From Primulina eburnea (taxonomy: Eukaryota; Streptophyta; Magnoliopsida; Lamiales; Gesneriaceae): a DNA stretch of 64,000 bases. The position numbers were made by a program, and so were the translations under genes. The stretch is from NCBI RefSeq assembly GCF_022965805.1, contig NC_133104.1, positions 39,538,682 through 39,602,681 on the forward strand, given 5' to 3'. This document shows, piece by piece, positions 50,538 through 62,350 of the stretch (position 1 is its first letter; every line of letters begins with the position of its first letter). A model generated the notes under the pieces. It made no database searches, was not told the origin of the DNA, and saw only the letters and a program-made list of their open reading frames with translations.

Positions 50538-51453
50538 AGTTGTATTTGTAATTTGTTATTCAATTTAATGTCATGTATTAATTTTATATCACCAATTTTA
50601 ATTAATTCTATTTCAATTTATATAATATAGATTTCAATAATATGTATAAAATAATTAAATCAATCAATTTAGTAATATTATCGCAATTATTAATAATATA
50701 ATATTAGTCATATCAAATATAAAATGTAATTATAATTATAGCACTAAATTTAAAAATACACATTTAATAGCTAATAAGAAAAATTTAAATAAATCAAATA
50801 AAAAAGAATATTCTCAGAATATTTTTTTAAAGTAAGATTTGAAGTAAATGAGAATATTGTATTTGGTACAGAAACGACACTATTTTAAAATAGAGTTGCT
50901 TTACAATAGAGTTTTGGATTAGATACGTCCTAATTTAAATTTATTTGAAGTACATCTTTTTACTAACTCTTCATCTTCCTCTTTTCTTTCCAATACAAGA
51001 ATAGTTTTTATATAGTATTACTAACTATTTCCAACACGATTTATACCATTTTACTTGGGGGATATAGGACGATGAAATTATAGAACTTAAACCAAACATT
51101 AAATGAAACAGACGTATAATCAACTAATGTTCATATATCAAATAATGTCTTAGTTGTAATCAAAGCGCTAATTGATAAAACTATCATGTTTAAAGTTTGA
51201 ATTGGTATATTTCAATATTCGAGGAACACATCAAAGGGTCAAGACGACACCATCATCCAAGACAAAAAGTTGACATCAAACGACAAAAAAGATGAAATAG
51301 CCTGTCAATAGTAAAGTAAAACAGGAATAGTATTCCACATATACGTTAGCACAGAAGGGATGTTGTTACAAGGAATGAGAAACGAGACCTTTTCCGATTT
51401 TATTTTTGTTCGGTCTTAATCTCAAAAACTACCGGACACAGCACACAATGTCA
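50538..51453. other. AT-rich spacer to the right of the Harbinger remnant
   Basis: No gene seen. The right end of the Harbinger element should lie here (50.6-50.95 kb), but I could not match convincing inverted ends with the left side near 44.7-45.1 kb. Confidence 0.45.
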
Positions 51454-51802
51454 TAGGAAAGTGACCTATGAATGTTAATGTGGAATATGCATCGATTCGG
51501 GTGCGAGAGGTTAAAGAAAACACTGTAAAAATATGTCGTGTATGAGGTTAACAATACTTTTTTTTATGTCTATCACAGAGAACTCAAGCATGATCTTTTT
51601 AGGATTATTTCACCCTGCCCGTGCAGACAGTTAGGAAAGTGACCTATGAATGTTAATGTGGAATATGCATCGATTCGGGTGCGAGAGGTTAAAGAAAACA
51701 CTGTAAAAATATGTCGTATGAGGTTAACAATACTTTTTTTTATGTCTATCACAGAGAACTCAAGCATGATCTTTTTAGGATTATTTCACCCTGCCCGTGC
51801 AG
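51454..51802. repeat. 178-bp tandem duplication
   Basis: TAGGAAAGTGACCTATGAATG starts at 51454 and again at 51632. The copies are almost identical over about 170 bp and end in CACCCTGCCCGTGCA; the main difference is GTGT in copy one against GT in copy two. Such identity implies a recent event. Confidence 0.93.
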
Positions 51803-51945
51803 GCACTGCCTGCACGGGAAGGGAACGGCTCGGATCACTCTACATGAGTGATCCGTGCTCACCACCATGTATATAAAAAAAAAAAAATTGGCTCGGATTT
51901 TTCCGAGCCGTTAGATCTACCCTGTGGGCACTGCCCGCAGGGGTA
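51794..51945. repeat. row of four hairpins
   Basis: Hairpin 1 (51794-51818): CCCGTGCAGGCA and its perfect complement around one base. Hairpin 2 (51831-51855): 10-bp arms CGGATCACTC. Hairpin 3 (51890-51909): 8-bp arms GGCTCGGA around TTTT. Hairpin 4 (about 51918-51945): imperfect arms near ACCCTGTGGGCA. Hairpins 1 and 4 share the centre GGCACTGCC. Nothing coding is nearby. Confidence 0.85.
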
Positions 51946-52257
51946 GGGTCTACTTTACCATCTTTTTAATAGTTTTTCTTTATGGTACTTTAGTGTTTTT
52001 GTATTAATATTTTTTTTTTCCACCGGAGATATCACCATACGTATATCATACAAGGATATTTGTAATAATGAAATTGAGAGCTTCGATATTCACTAAGAAA
52101 GTGTTTTTCCAGCTAGAAAAATATATACATTTTGGCTAATACAATAGTAAAAATGAATTCAATGTAGAACTCGGTGAATATTGTGTGCCATAGTTTGAGT
52201 CACTCGTGTTGTGGTGACAAAATAGTGAATCCCTCGGATTTATGTGCAAGTAGCATG

Positions 52258-52704
52258 TAGGGATGACAATAGGGTAGGACGGTGTGGGGCGGGTTTGCCT
52301 TCCTCGTATCCATCCCCGAATTCCATCTCCACCCCCACACATAAACCCGCCCCGATCTCCGTTTTTTCAGGTTCGGAGATGGGGATCAACTTCTGATTCC
52401 GCCTCCATCTCTATTTCAAAAATATTGATGGGGCAAGATGAGTGCGGGTTCAAGGATTTTCTCAAACAAAAAATTTATTGTTATATGTTATTGTTAGTAA
52501 TGATTTCAATATTAATAATAATAATTTTATTATTTTATTATTGGTAATACTTTCGGGGCGATTTGGAGATGTAGATTGTAATCTCATATCCGTCTCGAAC
52601 TACTTCGAGGATGTTAACCCGAACCGGAAAAATTGCGGATCCCCGTCTCCGTTTCGGGTTTTTCCCTCGGGACTCCGAATCCATGGAGAAAGTTGTCATC
52701 CCTA
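52258..52704. mobile_element. hAT-like MITE with perfect 8-bp target duplication
   Basis: Inverted ends TAGGGATGACAA and TTGTCATCCCTA match perfectly over 12 bp. The flanks GTAGCATG at 52250-52257 and 52705-52712 are identical. The 447-bp interior has GC-rich parts near both ends (GGGGCGGGTTTGCC, CCCGCCCCGATCTCCG) and an AT-rich centre, and encodes no transposase. Confidence 0.9.
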
Positions 52705-52750
52705 GTAGCATGTCGACCCGTGAGTGAAAAGTTACTTCCGCAAGAATGTA

Positions 52751-53103
52751 TGTTAAGATTAGAATTTGAACATAACTCTCCCGTCTCAAAAGTTAGTTTA
52801 AGGAGAAGGATTGTCCAAGTCCATACATATAAATTTCAAGGATTTAATCCAGCTAATTTGAGAAATTTAACACTTATCTCCCGCGCTAAAAAAATGAACA
52901 ACTGAAACGTGAATTTTACAAAATATTATAGAATGACTCATAGGTAGTCCAGAACATAAAGGTGGACTTTGACTTTGATATTATCTAAAAATTGAGACTT
53001 GGACATAACTTTATCTCAAAAGATAATTGAAGATGAGAATATTTTTCAAGTTCATATATACAATTTTCAAAAACTTAATCCGACGGATGTGACACGTTTA
53101 ACA
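52751..53103 (-). mobile_element. second, older TRIM copy
   Basis: The same design as the element at 3565-3931: a left repeat TGTTAAGATTAG...TTTAACA (52751-52872), a short middle, and a diverged right repeat (about 52984-53103, ends GTTTAACA). The primer-site region before the right repeat is degraded (TTTGATATTAT). No matching flanks were found. Confidence 0.65.
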
Positions 53104-53406
53104 ATATGCGATAAATACTTAGATACTGATGCGCTAAAAAAATGTGCATCTATAACAATACCTTGAATCGATGATCACGAACCTATTCTTCAATATATCG
53201 AATAAAAGCGCTCCAAAAATATAACTGTGTATCAAAGAAAACGGGTGAGATGACTCCGCCCAAAGGCGAAGCCACTCCGATGCTCAAGTCAATATCGTGT
53301 TTGAGAGAATAATACAAGATTAGCGTAAATAATTGTAGATGAAAGCGTACCTTAATTAGGGTTAGGAGCCCTTTATTTATAGGTGTAGAGTCTTAGATGG
53401 TATAGA

Positions 53407-54800
53407 CACTACAAGAAAAACGCCCAACGACAACGCATCTACGACAACGGTTTTTTTGAAAAACCGTTGTCGTATAGTTTTTAACAACGGTTTTAGTGAA
53501 ACCCGTTGTCGTAGGTGCGTTTTGACAACGGTTTTCTATTTAAAATAGAAAACCGTTGTCTTTTAGGGGGTCAAAGACAACGGTTTTATAAAAAATCGTT
53601 GTTTTTTAGTGTGTCAACGACAACGGTTTTCTAAAAATCGTTGTCTTTCAGCGTTTTTTTAGGGCAAAAGACAACGGTTTATGAACTGTTGTCTCTTGGC
53701 ATGTTTTTTTGACAATCGACAACGGTTTTTGAAAACCGTTGTCTTTCAGCGCTTTTGTAAGGCAAAAGACAACGGTTTTATGAACTGTTGTCTTTTCGTG
53801 TGTTTTTTTAGACAATCGACAACTGTTTTGAAAACCGTTGTCGATTAGCGTTTTTTTTTAAAAAACAACAACATTTTTTAAAAACCGTTGTCTATTAGCG
53901 TGTTCTTTTGAAAAAACGACAACGGTTTTAAAAACAAACTTTGCCACATTTAGCGACGGTTTTTCTAAAACCGTCGCTAAATATACCCGTCGCTAATTTC
54001 AAATTAGCGACGGTTTTTAACCAACCGTCGCTACATACTGCGACTGTTTATCTAGTGATAGCGACGGCTTTCAGTACATTCGTCGCATGTTTAAAATTAT
54101 CGACATTTTTAAAACATCCGTCGCTCAATATCGTTTCGCGACGGTTTTTCCCGTCTGTCTCTAATTTGAAATTAGCGACGGTTGAATCAAATACCACGTA
54201 AACTCTCTATAAATATCTCCATTTTCTTTCCATTTTCCCCCACAATACTTAAAATTTTTTCTCTTACACAATTTTATCACTTCACACAACACTTAAATTT
54301 TTTTCACTACTTCATAATTTTTAAAATTTTTCTCTCTTACACAATTTTATCACTTTACACAACACTTAAAATTTTCTCACTACTTTATAACACATAAAAT
54401 TTTTCTCACTTCTTCATAACACTTAAAATTTATCTCTCTTACACGATTTTAGTTTCGATTGTTAGTTTCTTTTAGATTTATTAAATTATTAGATGAATTG
54501 TTTTTTATTTTTGGAAACAATTTAGCGACGGTAATAATGATACAAGACTGTCGCTAATATTAGCGACGGTTATCATATCATACAAAGACCGTCGCTACGT
54601 TAGCGACAGTTGACTTAACCGTCGCTAATTAGCGCCGGTTGACTTAACCGTCGCTAAAATTATTAGGGACGGTGTTGAAAAACCGTCGCAAATTCTACCT
54701 ACCACAACAGGTAAAAACCATTGTCGTTGAATGGACTTTCAACAACACCCTCAGTTACAACAGTTTTAAAAAGGCTACGACAACGGATTTTATCACAAAG
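53407..54800. mobile_element. CACTA-type element remnant rich in short palindromes
   Basis: It starts CACTACAAGAAAAACG, a typical CACTA terminus. From 53440 to 53935 there are many copies of GACAACGGTTTT paired with AAAACCGTTGTC. From 53947 to 54690 there is a second set built on TAGCGACGGTTTT and AACCGTCGCTAA. The middle (54200-54460) has a degenerate 60-100-bp tandem repeat containing TTACACAATTTTATCAC. Subterminal arrays of this kind bind CACTA transposase. A TTGTAGTG right end was not found, so the element is truncated or two related ones are joined. Confidence 0.75.
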
Positions 54801-56122
54801 ATGATTCCCATTCCATTAACTGGAATCCCGAACCGTGAGGCGAGTATTCGGCCATGACTAATCTATGGATTATCAGTCTCTAAACTCCGTATGCATATGA
54901 AATGAAACAACTAAAGTGGGATTTCTCGTTACTACAGTACTCAAGAAATCGATCGATTTACATTTCATGCTTAGACCTTGCATGTCAGATTAACTTGCCG
55001 AAACGTTGTCTAGCTCTTTGCTAAGCAAATTGCTGAAACCAATAGAATGTATAGAGCGGAGTGGATATATATCAGCTTTTCGATGCTCGAAGACGAATAT
55101 GGAAACATGACTGAATGCTCGGAATGTGTGAACAAATAAATATTCCTCTAATAATATTGCGACACAAGAATTAAATCAGTCTCGACTACTGACTTAATTC
55201 TGAGGCTCTAATTTTTCTTCGAGCTCTCTAGGTGTTGAGAAAGATACCAATTAAATAACTATTTTCACAATGGAAGGGTTGATTCTTTTTCCCTTTAGCG
55301 GTAATATCGGATCAAAATATTTTCACGATATCAATAATGATAATACTTATGAAGAAAACGACACAAAAATTTATACGTGGAAAACCCAAATTAGGGAAAA
55401 ACCACGAGACTGGAGCCCAACAAAAAAAATCTCCACTATATCAATAATGAGTACAAATTAATCGTTTCTACAACAATAGGAGATAATAACAACTCTCCCT
55501 AGAACAATTTAGGGGACACCAAGAACTTCAAGAATAATTATTCTTGGATTACATACTCAATCTCACTTTCAAAGTGAAACTCACACAACTCTAATCACAT
55601 AGAAAAATTTTTCTGATGTGGAAAATCGAATATTGCCGCAACCACAGAGTATACTAAAATTTATCTAAATGACTAGGTTATACAACACTCAATTGCTCGT
55701 GTTTTTGCTTTTCTTGGGATGAATGGATGAATGCAAATGTATGTCTATTTATAGGAAAAATTTTGGGTTTGGTGATGTGTGAATGATAGATGTATTTTCA
55801 AAGTTTGGTAGCCTAACTTTGAATCAAACTTTGAAAAAATGGTTTTAATACAAATTAGGCTTGAATTTTCAGGCCAAGCTTGTTTTCCTAATTATAGGAG
55901 TGGATCAGTTGGGATTAAGTGACCATGTTCATGCCAATGATGTTAGTCGAGTTAGTCGAAGGGAGAAATTCGATCACACAGAGAGAGTATAAATTACCAA
56001 GATTTGGTCACACATGATTTTTCATGTGGAGATCGCATAAATTATGTGAGTCCTATATGAAATTGAATAAATCTTGTCCAATCCCCTGCAATGTGGGTAG
56101 TACCCCTCCTGTAGGGTAGAAG
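54801..56122. other. spacer with a possible copia LTR remnant
   Basis: No gene in 54800-55260. At 55260-56120 the sequence has features I associate with copia LTR leader regions (TTTATACGTGGAAAACCC, GGGAAAAACCACGAG) and ends against the copia element at 56123. No boundaries could be proven. Confidence 0.35.
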
Positions 56123-57129
56123 TGTAAGGTGGATATTACCCTGGATATGTTGGACGTCTTGAATCACGAACAGAAGCAGCAAATCGAAGCAACCGCAGCA
56201 ACAATAAGATCAAGTCGAGGCAAGGAGGATCCTTTGTCCGCAAGACGAATTTGCCCGTATATAGTGCTATACGTCGCAGGCAATCGTCCCCAAGATACAA
56301 AGACTTCACGTCGAGAATTTACAGCACTTCAAATCTCGAAATCATCGAACACAAAAAATGCAAGAGCTCTCAAGTATTCAAAGAAGCAAAGAATGCAGCA
56401 AGATGACCAAATTTTCGAACCTCTTTTGTGATGAATGTGAGGAATATTTATAGGAGATCATTGAATGTGTTGAGGAGACATGTTTCTCCAGACCGGATGC
56501 ATTGAATAGCCACAATTCTGATGAAGGGATACAATGGTTGGTGCAAAAGAAGCCATGAACGGATGTCTAGAAGCCAAGAGACGCGCATGTTCTGCTAAAA
56601 CAACGCTGCGCGCGCAGCCGCGCGACAACACGCGCGGCCGCGCGCAGCATACTGCATTTGTGCGCTGCGCGCACAGCAAGGCGCGCGCGCCCGTGCGAGA
56701 AGCTGCGCGGGGCCGCGCGCCTTGTACTGCCGAACACGCACGAATTCCAGCGACAGGCGCGCATCCGCGCGGGATGTGGCGCACCCACGCTCGTACCTCT
56801 GCCCAAGCACATCAATTTGCGACTGAAAAATTTATTCTCCAAATAAATTTGATCCAAAAATATTAATACTTGTCAAAGACCGCACCGCACCGCACCGACC
56901 CGACCCGACCCGAGATGAGACGAGACGAGCGCGCGCGTGCGTGTGTTTCACCGAGACGCAGCCTATTAGCATCTTCCCCCTTCTAAAAGCTTCTGGCACC
57001 CCTTGGGGCCCAAACCTCTATTCAAACTTGGAGTTTATAAGGGAGACATCACTTGGCTATTTCCTCAATGTGAGACAACTCCCACTCCATTTTCTATTCA
57101 ACAACTCTTCATTATTCATTTATCCAACA
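56123..57129 (-). repeat. copia 3' LTR (left), 1007 bp
   Basis: About the first 500 bp match the right LTR with few differences, and the last 130 bp match too. In between it has a GC-rich stretch with many CGCGCG words, a CGCACCGCACC/CGACCCGACCC run and GAGACGAGAC repeats (56875-56940) that the right LTR lacks. Confidence 0.9.
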
Positions 57130-57668
57130 ATCCCCCACATAAATGAACTTAATGCATGTATGCAGATTTACTTGAAAGCTCTTGTGAATTATTATTACAT
57201 TGGGATAGGTAGTTTTTGACTTTGAACCTTCCTTAGTAACATACTATAAGATTTACTAGTTGAGTAGTGACATGATGTCTTGAACTAGTCAACCGTTTAT
57301 GTAAACCAAGTCAATAGTATTTACACAATAATAATTCTAACATATTCTTGTTCTCACGTTGTGTCCGTTTCAGCCTTGGACCATAACTTAGATTCATAAG
57401 TGTTTTCCACTGAAGCGACCATTACTTCTCAATTATATATGTGATCTCCTATCTAGAGTATCATGTCATACTCTACCTCATAAGTATAGGAATCATTAAA
57501 AGAAAACTTAACCTCATCACATGTTGCAGGTCTTTTCTACTTGGATTTCGTAGGAATGAGCCTTTATTTATTCCAAGTACTCAAACTAATATTTATAACT
57601 TTGTTGTCCCGTTGAACCAAGGTCATGAGATCTCCACTTCACAAGGTTGGGTTTCCGCTATAAATATT

Positions 57669-60600
57669 TTATTTTGTGGGTTTTAAGCCCATTCCTCTCA
57701 ACAGTTTGTACATTTGATCTCTATTTATACTTTTAGTAAACGGATCCGCTAGGTTTTCTTTTGATTTCACATATTCAACAGAAATAACCCCATTCGAGAT
57801 CAATTGTCTTATGGTATTATGTCTCCGACGAATATGTCGAGACTTACCATTGTACATACTACTATGTGCTCTTCCTATTGCCGATTGACTATCACAATGA
57901 ATCTTAATGGAAGGCACTGGCTTATTCCAACAAGGAATATCCTCTAGGAAGTTTCTTAGACATTCGGCTTCTTCCCCAGCTTTGTCTAATGCTATGAACT
58001 CGGATTCCATAGTGGATCGAGCTATACATGTTTGCTTAGACGATTTCCATGACACCCTCCCCCACCTATTGTGAATACATATCCACTAGTGGACTTGGAG
58101 TCTTTTGTGTCAGATATCCAATTGGCAGGATATTTTGAATATATCAAACCATAGTTCAATGTATATTTCAAATATCCAAGCACTCTCGTTAAGGCTTTCC
58201 AATGATCCTTACTTGGATTACTTGTGAACCTACTTAACTTATTCACTGAATATGCAAGATCTGGACGAGTACAGTTAGTCAAGTACATTAGACTACCAAT
58301 TATCCTTGCATATTCCAGTTGTGAGATGGGTTCTCCTATATTCTTTGCTAAATGAACACTTAAATCTATAGTGTTCTAGTAGGATGACTGTTTAAGGTAC
58401 TGAATCTTTTAAGCACCTTATCAACATAGTGAGTTTGTGATAAAACTATTCCTTCAGGTATTCTAGAGATTTTAATCCCTTATATTATATCACACAACCC
58501 CAAGTCTTTCATATCAAAAGACCTTTTCAACATATCCTTGGCATTTATAATCAACTCATGATTACTTCTCATAATCAACATGTCGTCTACATAAAGACAT
58601 ACAATGACATAAGCACTTGCATTACCTTTAATATAAACGCATTTATCACATTCGTTGATTTTGAAACCATTTGACTTCATTGTAGTGTCAAATTTTTCAT
58701 GTCATTGCTTAGGTGCTTGTTTGAGTCCGTATAAGGACTTGACAAGTTTACACACCTTCTTTTCTTATCCGAGAACGACAAACCCCTCGGGTTGTTCCAT
58801 GTATATTTCCTCTTCCAGTTCTCCATTCAAGAAGACTGTCTTTACATCCATTTGGTGAATCTCAAGGTTATGCAACGCAGCAATAGCTATGAGAACACGA
58901 ATGGATGTAATCCTAGTGACTGGAGAGTATGTGTCAAAGAAGTCATATCCTTCTTTTTGTTTGAAACCTTTAGCCACCAAACGGGCTTTATATTTGTCTA
59001 TAGATCCATCTTCTTTGTATTTCCTTTTAAGGATCCACTTGCATCCTAAAGGCTTACAACCCGGAGGGAGATTAGTCAACTCCCATGTATGATTATGCAT
59101 GATGGATTCTATTTCATCATTTATAGCTTCTTTCCAAAAAAGAGCTTTGGGATTGGATAGAGCTTCTTGAATAGTTCTTGGTTCATCATCTAATATGTAA
59201 GTCATAAAGTCAGGACCAAAGGACTTTTCAATTCTTGCTTTCTTTCCACGTCGTGGTTCTTCATTGATTTCTTTAGAATCAATAGTAGATTCATAAGACC
59301 GTTTAGTAGAACCTTCTTTTCTTTCCTTACAAGGAAAGTTGTTTTCAAAGAATATTGCATTCCTTGATTCCATAATAGTTCCTTCATTAATATCAGGAAT
59401 CGTTGACTTATGCACCAAAAACCTATATGCACTACTATTATAGGCATATCCAATAAAAATGCAGTCAACAGTTTTGGGTCCAATTTTAACTTGTTTTGGC
59501 TTTGGTATCTCTACTTTAGCCAAACACCCCCACACTTTTAGGTATTTATAAGATGGTTTGCGACCCTTCCATAACTCATATGGAGTTTCATCTTTCTCTT
59601 TGTGTGGTATTTTATTAAGAATGTGGTTTGCAGATAGTATTGCTTCCCCCCCACAAGTTTTGAGGTAAGCCCGAATTTATCAACAACGCATTCATCATCT
59701 CTTTAAGAGTACGATTTTTACGTTCTGCAACTCCATTGGATGGAGGTGAGTATGGTGCTGTAGTTTGATGAATTATGCCAGAGTTAGTGCAAAATTCTTC
59801 AAATGGAGCGACATACTCTCCACCTCTATCACTTCGAATCATTTTGATCTTTGTACTCAATTGATTCTCAACCTCATTCTTATAATTTTTGAAAGCTTCT
59901 ATAGCTTCATCTTTACTTTTCAACAAGTAGACGTAACAAAATCTTGTGCAATCATCAATGAATGTTATGAAGTACTTATTCCCACCTCGAGTTTGCACAA
60001 ATTTTAAATCACATACGTCAGTGTGAATTAAATCAAGTGGCTTACTACTTCTTGTCACAGAATGGAATGGAGCTTTGGCCATCTTTGCTTCAACACAAAT
60101 CTCACACTTATCTTGTGGATTTCTTTTAAATGCAGATATTACATTTAAGTTCGCAAGTCTTTGTAGTGTGTTGAAGTTAACATGTCCTAATCTTTCATGC
60201 CATAAATTAGAACTTTCAAACAAGTAAACAGAATCATTCACTTTATTCTTCGTCTCTTGGCGGTAAACATTCATTACATTCATTTTGAAAAGCCCATTGT
60301 CTTGGTACCCTTTTCCAACAAATACACCATTTTTGATTAGGACAAACTCTTCCGATTCAAACACAAGTTTAAAGACAGCCTTACTTAACAAGGATCCAGA
60401 AACTAAATTCTTTCGAATGTCTGGCACATGCAGCACATTCAACAATGTCATCTCTTTTCCGGAAGTCATCTTCAACACCACTTTGCCAATTCCTACGACC
60501 TCAGACGTTGTAGAGTTTCCCATAAACAATTTCCTATCACTTACAGTAGTGTAGGATGAGAACATTGCCTTTTCAGCACATATGTGGCTAGTTGATCCGG

Positions 60601-60901
60601 TATCTACCCACCATTCCCTTGGATTATCCACCAAGTTGGTTTCAAACACAACTGCAGATAGATCAAGTTGTGATAGATCTATTGGTACATGCCTTTCTTC
60701 AATGACATTGGCTTGCTTTAGTTTCTGATTTCTGTTGTCTTTCCTTGGAAGACGACAGTCCTTGGCCATATGATTTGGTTTGCCACAGTTGTAGCAAGTT
60801 CCTTTGAACTTCTTGGCCTGCCCTCGTTTCTCAATTTGAGGGCGCTTTCTCTTGTGGTTGGTGCTCGATTCTGTTAGATTGGCCTCGGCCTCGGCCTCCA
60901 T
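57669..60901 (-). pseudogene. copia pol region, broken
   Basis: From 60901 leftward: CCHC zinc knuckle ([14 protein letters not shown]), aspartic protease ([10 protein letters not shown]), GAG-pre-integrase ([10 protein letters not shown]), and integrase with RSDRGGEY and [14 protein letters not shown]. The frame shifts at a G run near 59646-59652. Reverse transcriptase follows (MDVKTVFLNGELEEEIYM, then YVDDMLI in a separate frame) with stops near 58765 and 58480. RNase H follows at 57669-58288 ([23 protein letters not shown]), with a shift near 58040. It resembles Tnt1-type polyproteins. Confidence 0.9.
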
Positions 60902-61543
60902 TGTTCTCTTGTGTGTTCTGGCCTCAGAAGATCAGCTATCTTCCTCAATACGAAGCCTCACAATCAGATCTTCAAGTTTCAACTCCTTGCGCTTGTGCTT
61001 AAGGTAGTTCTTGAAATCTTTCCACATCGGTGGCAATTTCTCAATTATAGTCGCCACTTGGAATGGTTCATTGATATCCATCCCCTCTGCCAATAAGTCA
61101 TGAATAATAATTTAAATTTCTTGTATCTGGCTTATTACAGATTTGGCGTCCACCATTTTGAAGTCTAGGAATTTGCCAACCACGAACTTCTTTATGCCTG
61201 CGTCCTCTGTTTTGTATTTATTCTCCAAGGAATCCCAAAGCTCCTTGGCAGTAGTGACAGAACAGTAGACACTGTAAAGTGTGTCATCTAGGCCATTGAG
61301 TATGTAGTTTCTGCAGAGGAAGTCACCGTGATTCCAAGCGTCTAGTGCAAATCTTCGTTGTGAGTCTGTGTCGTCTGCAGCAATGACAGGGGGTTCCTCC
61401 TTGAGGAATCGAGACAGACTTAGTGTGGTAAGGTAGAAAAGCATCTTCTGCTGCCAACGTTTGAAGTCAGCACCAAAGAATTTGGGTGGCTTTTCGCCAT
61501 GAGCGGGAGCAGTAGCAACGAGAGTGAATGATGTAGTAGACAT
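60902..61543 (-). pseudogene. copia gag region, broken
   Basis: The ATG at 61543 starts [16 protein letters not shown]. The gag landmarks [20 protein letters not shown] and [19 protein letters not shown] follow. A premature TAA lies at 61112-61114, after which homology goes on (IIIHDLLAEGM) up to another stop near 60935, just before the pol frame. Confidence 0.85.
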
Positions 61544-61582
61544 ATCCAGAATAACAATGATAATAAAAGTTCGTCTTGCGAT

Positions 61583-62350
61583 TGTAAGGTGGATATTACC
61601 CTGGATATGTTGGACGTCTTGAATCACGAACAGAAGCAGCAAATCGAATCAACCGCAGCAACAATAAGATCAAGTCGAGGCAAGGAGGATCCTTTGTCCG
61701 CAAGACGAATTTGCCCATATATAGTGCTATACGTCGCAGGCAATCGTCTCCAAGATACAACGACTTCACGTCGAGAATTTACAGCACTTCAAATCTCGAA
61801 ATCAGTGAACACAAAAAATGCAAGAGCTCGCAAGTATTCAAAGAAGCAAAGAATGCAACAAGATGACCAAATTTTCGAACCTCTTTTGTGATGAATGTGA
61901 GGACTATTTATAGGAGATCATTGAATGTGTTGAGGAGACATGTTTTTCCAGACCAGATGCATTGAATAGCCACAATTCTGATGAAGGGATACAATGGTTG
62001 GTGCAAAAGAAGCCATGAACGGATGTCTAGAAGCCAAGAGACGCGCATGTTATGCTAAAACAACGCTACGCGCGCAGTCGCGCGACAACACACACGGCCG
62101 CACACAGCGTACTGCGCGGCCGCGCGCCTTGGGGCCCAAACCCCTATTCAACACGCGCGGCCGCGCAGTACGCTGTCGCTGGAATTCGTGCGTGTTTTGC
62201 AGAACATGCGCGTCTGGTACCTCTTGGGGCCCAAACCCCTATTCAAACTTGGAGTTTATAAGGGAGACATCACTTGGCTATTTCCTCAATGTGGGACAAC
62301 TCTCACTCCCTTTTCTATTCAACAACTCTTCATTATTCATTTATCCAACA
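61583..62350 (-). repeat. copia 5' LTR (right), 768 bp, rearranged
   Basis: It matches the left LTR over roughly its first 500 and last 130 bp. Between them it has two copies of CTTGGGGCCCAAACCCC (near 62127 and 62223) and a segment of about 50 bp (62163-62216) that is an inverted version of sequence present in direct orientation in the left LTR. It is about 240 bp shorter than its partner. Confidence 0.88.

Larger units (their letters stand above)
56123..62350 (-). mobile_element. defective Ty1/copia retrotransposon, complete with both LTRs
   Basis: 6228 bp, coding on the minus strand, so the right LTR is the 5' one. Both LTRs run TGTAAGG...CCAACA in plus orientation. The flanks AGAAG (56118-56122) and AAAAG (62351-62355) differ at one base. 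A purine tract (ATGTGGGGGAT, minus strand) abuts the left LTR. Order on the minus strand: gag, zinc knuckle, protease, integrase, reverse transcriptase, RNase H, as in copia. Several stops and at least one frame shift make it inactive. Confidence 0.92.

Noticed and set aside
51573..51876. Short frames over the 178-bp duplication
   Set aside because: They arise from the repeated DNA; neither is family-like.
53407..54800. CRISPR-like array of short repeats
   Set aside because: Repeats are inverted pairs with irregular spacing, the DNA is plant nuclear, and the left end is a CACTA terminus; no cas genes.
56458..56866. Arg/Ala-rich open frames in GC-rich DNA, both strands
   Set aside because: They are chance frames in the GC-rich middle of a copia LTR.
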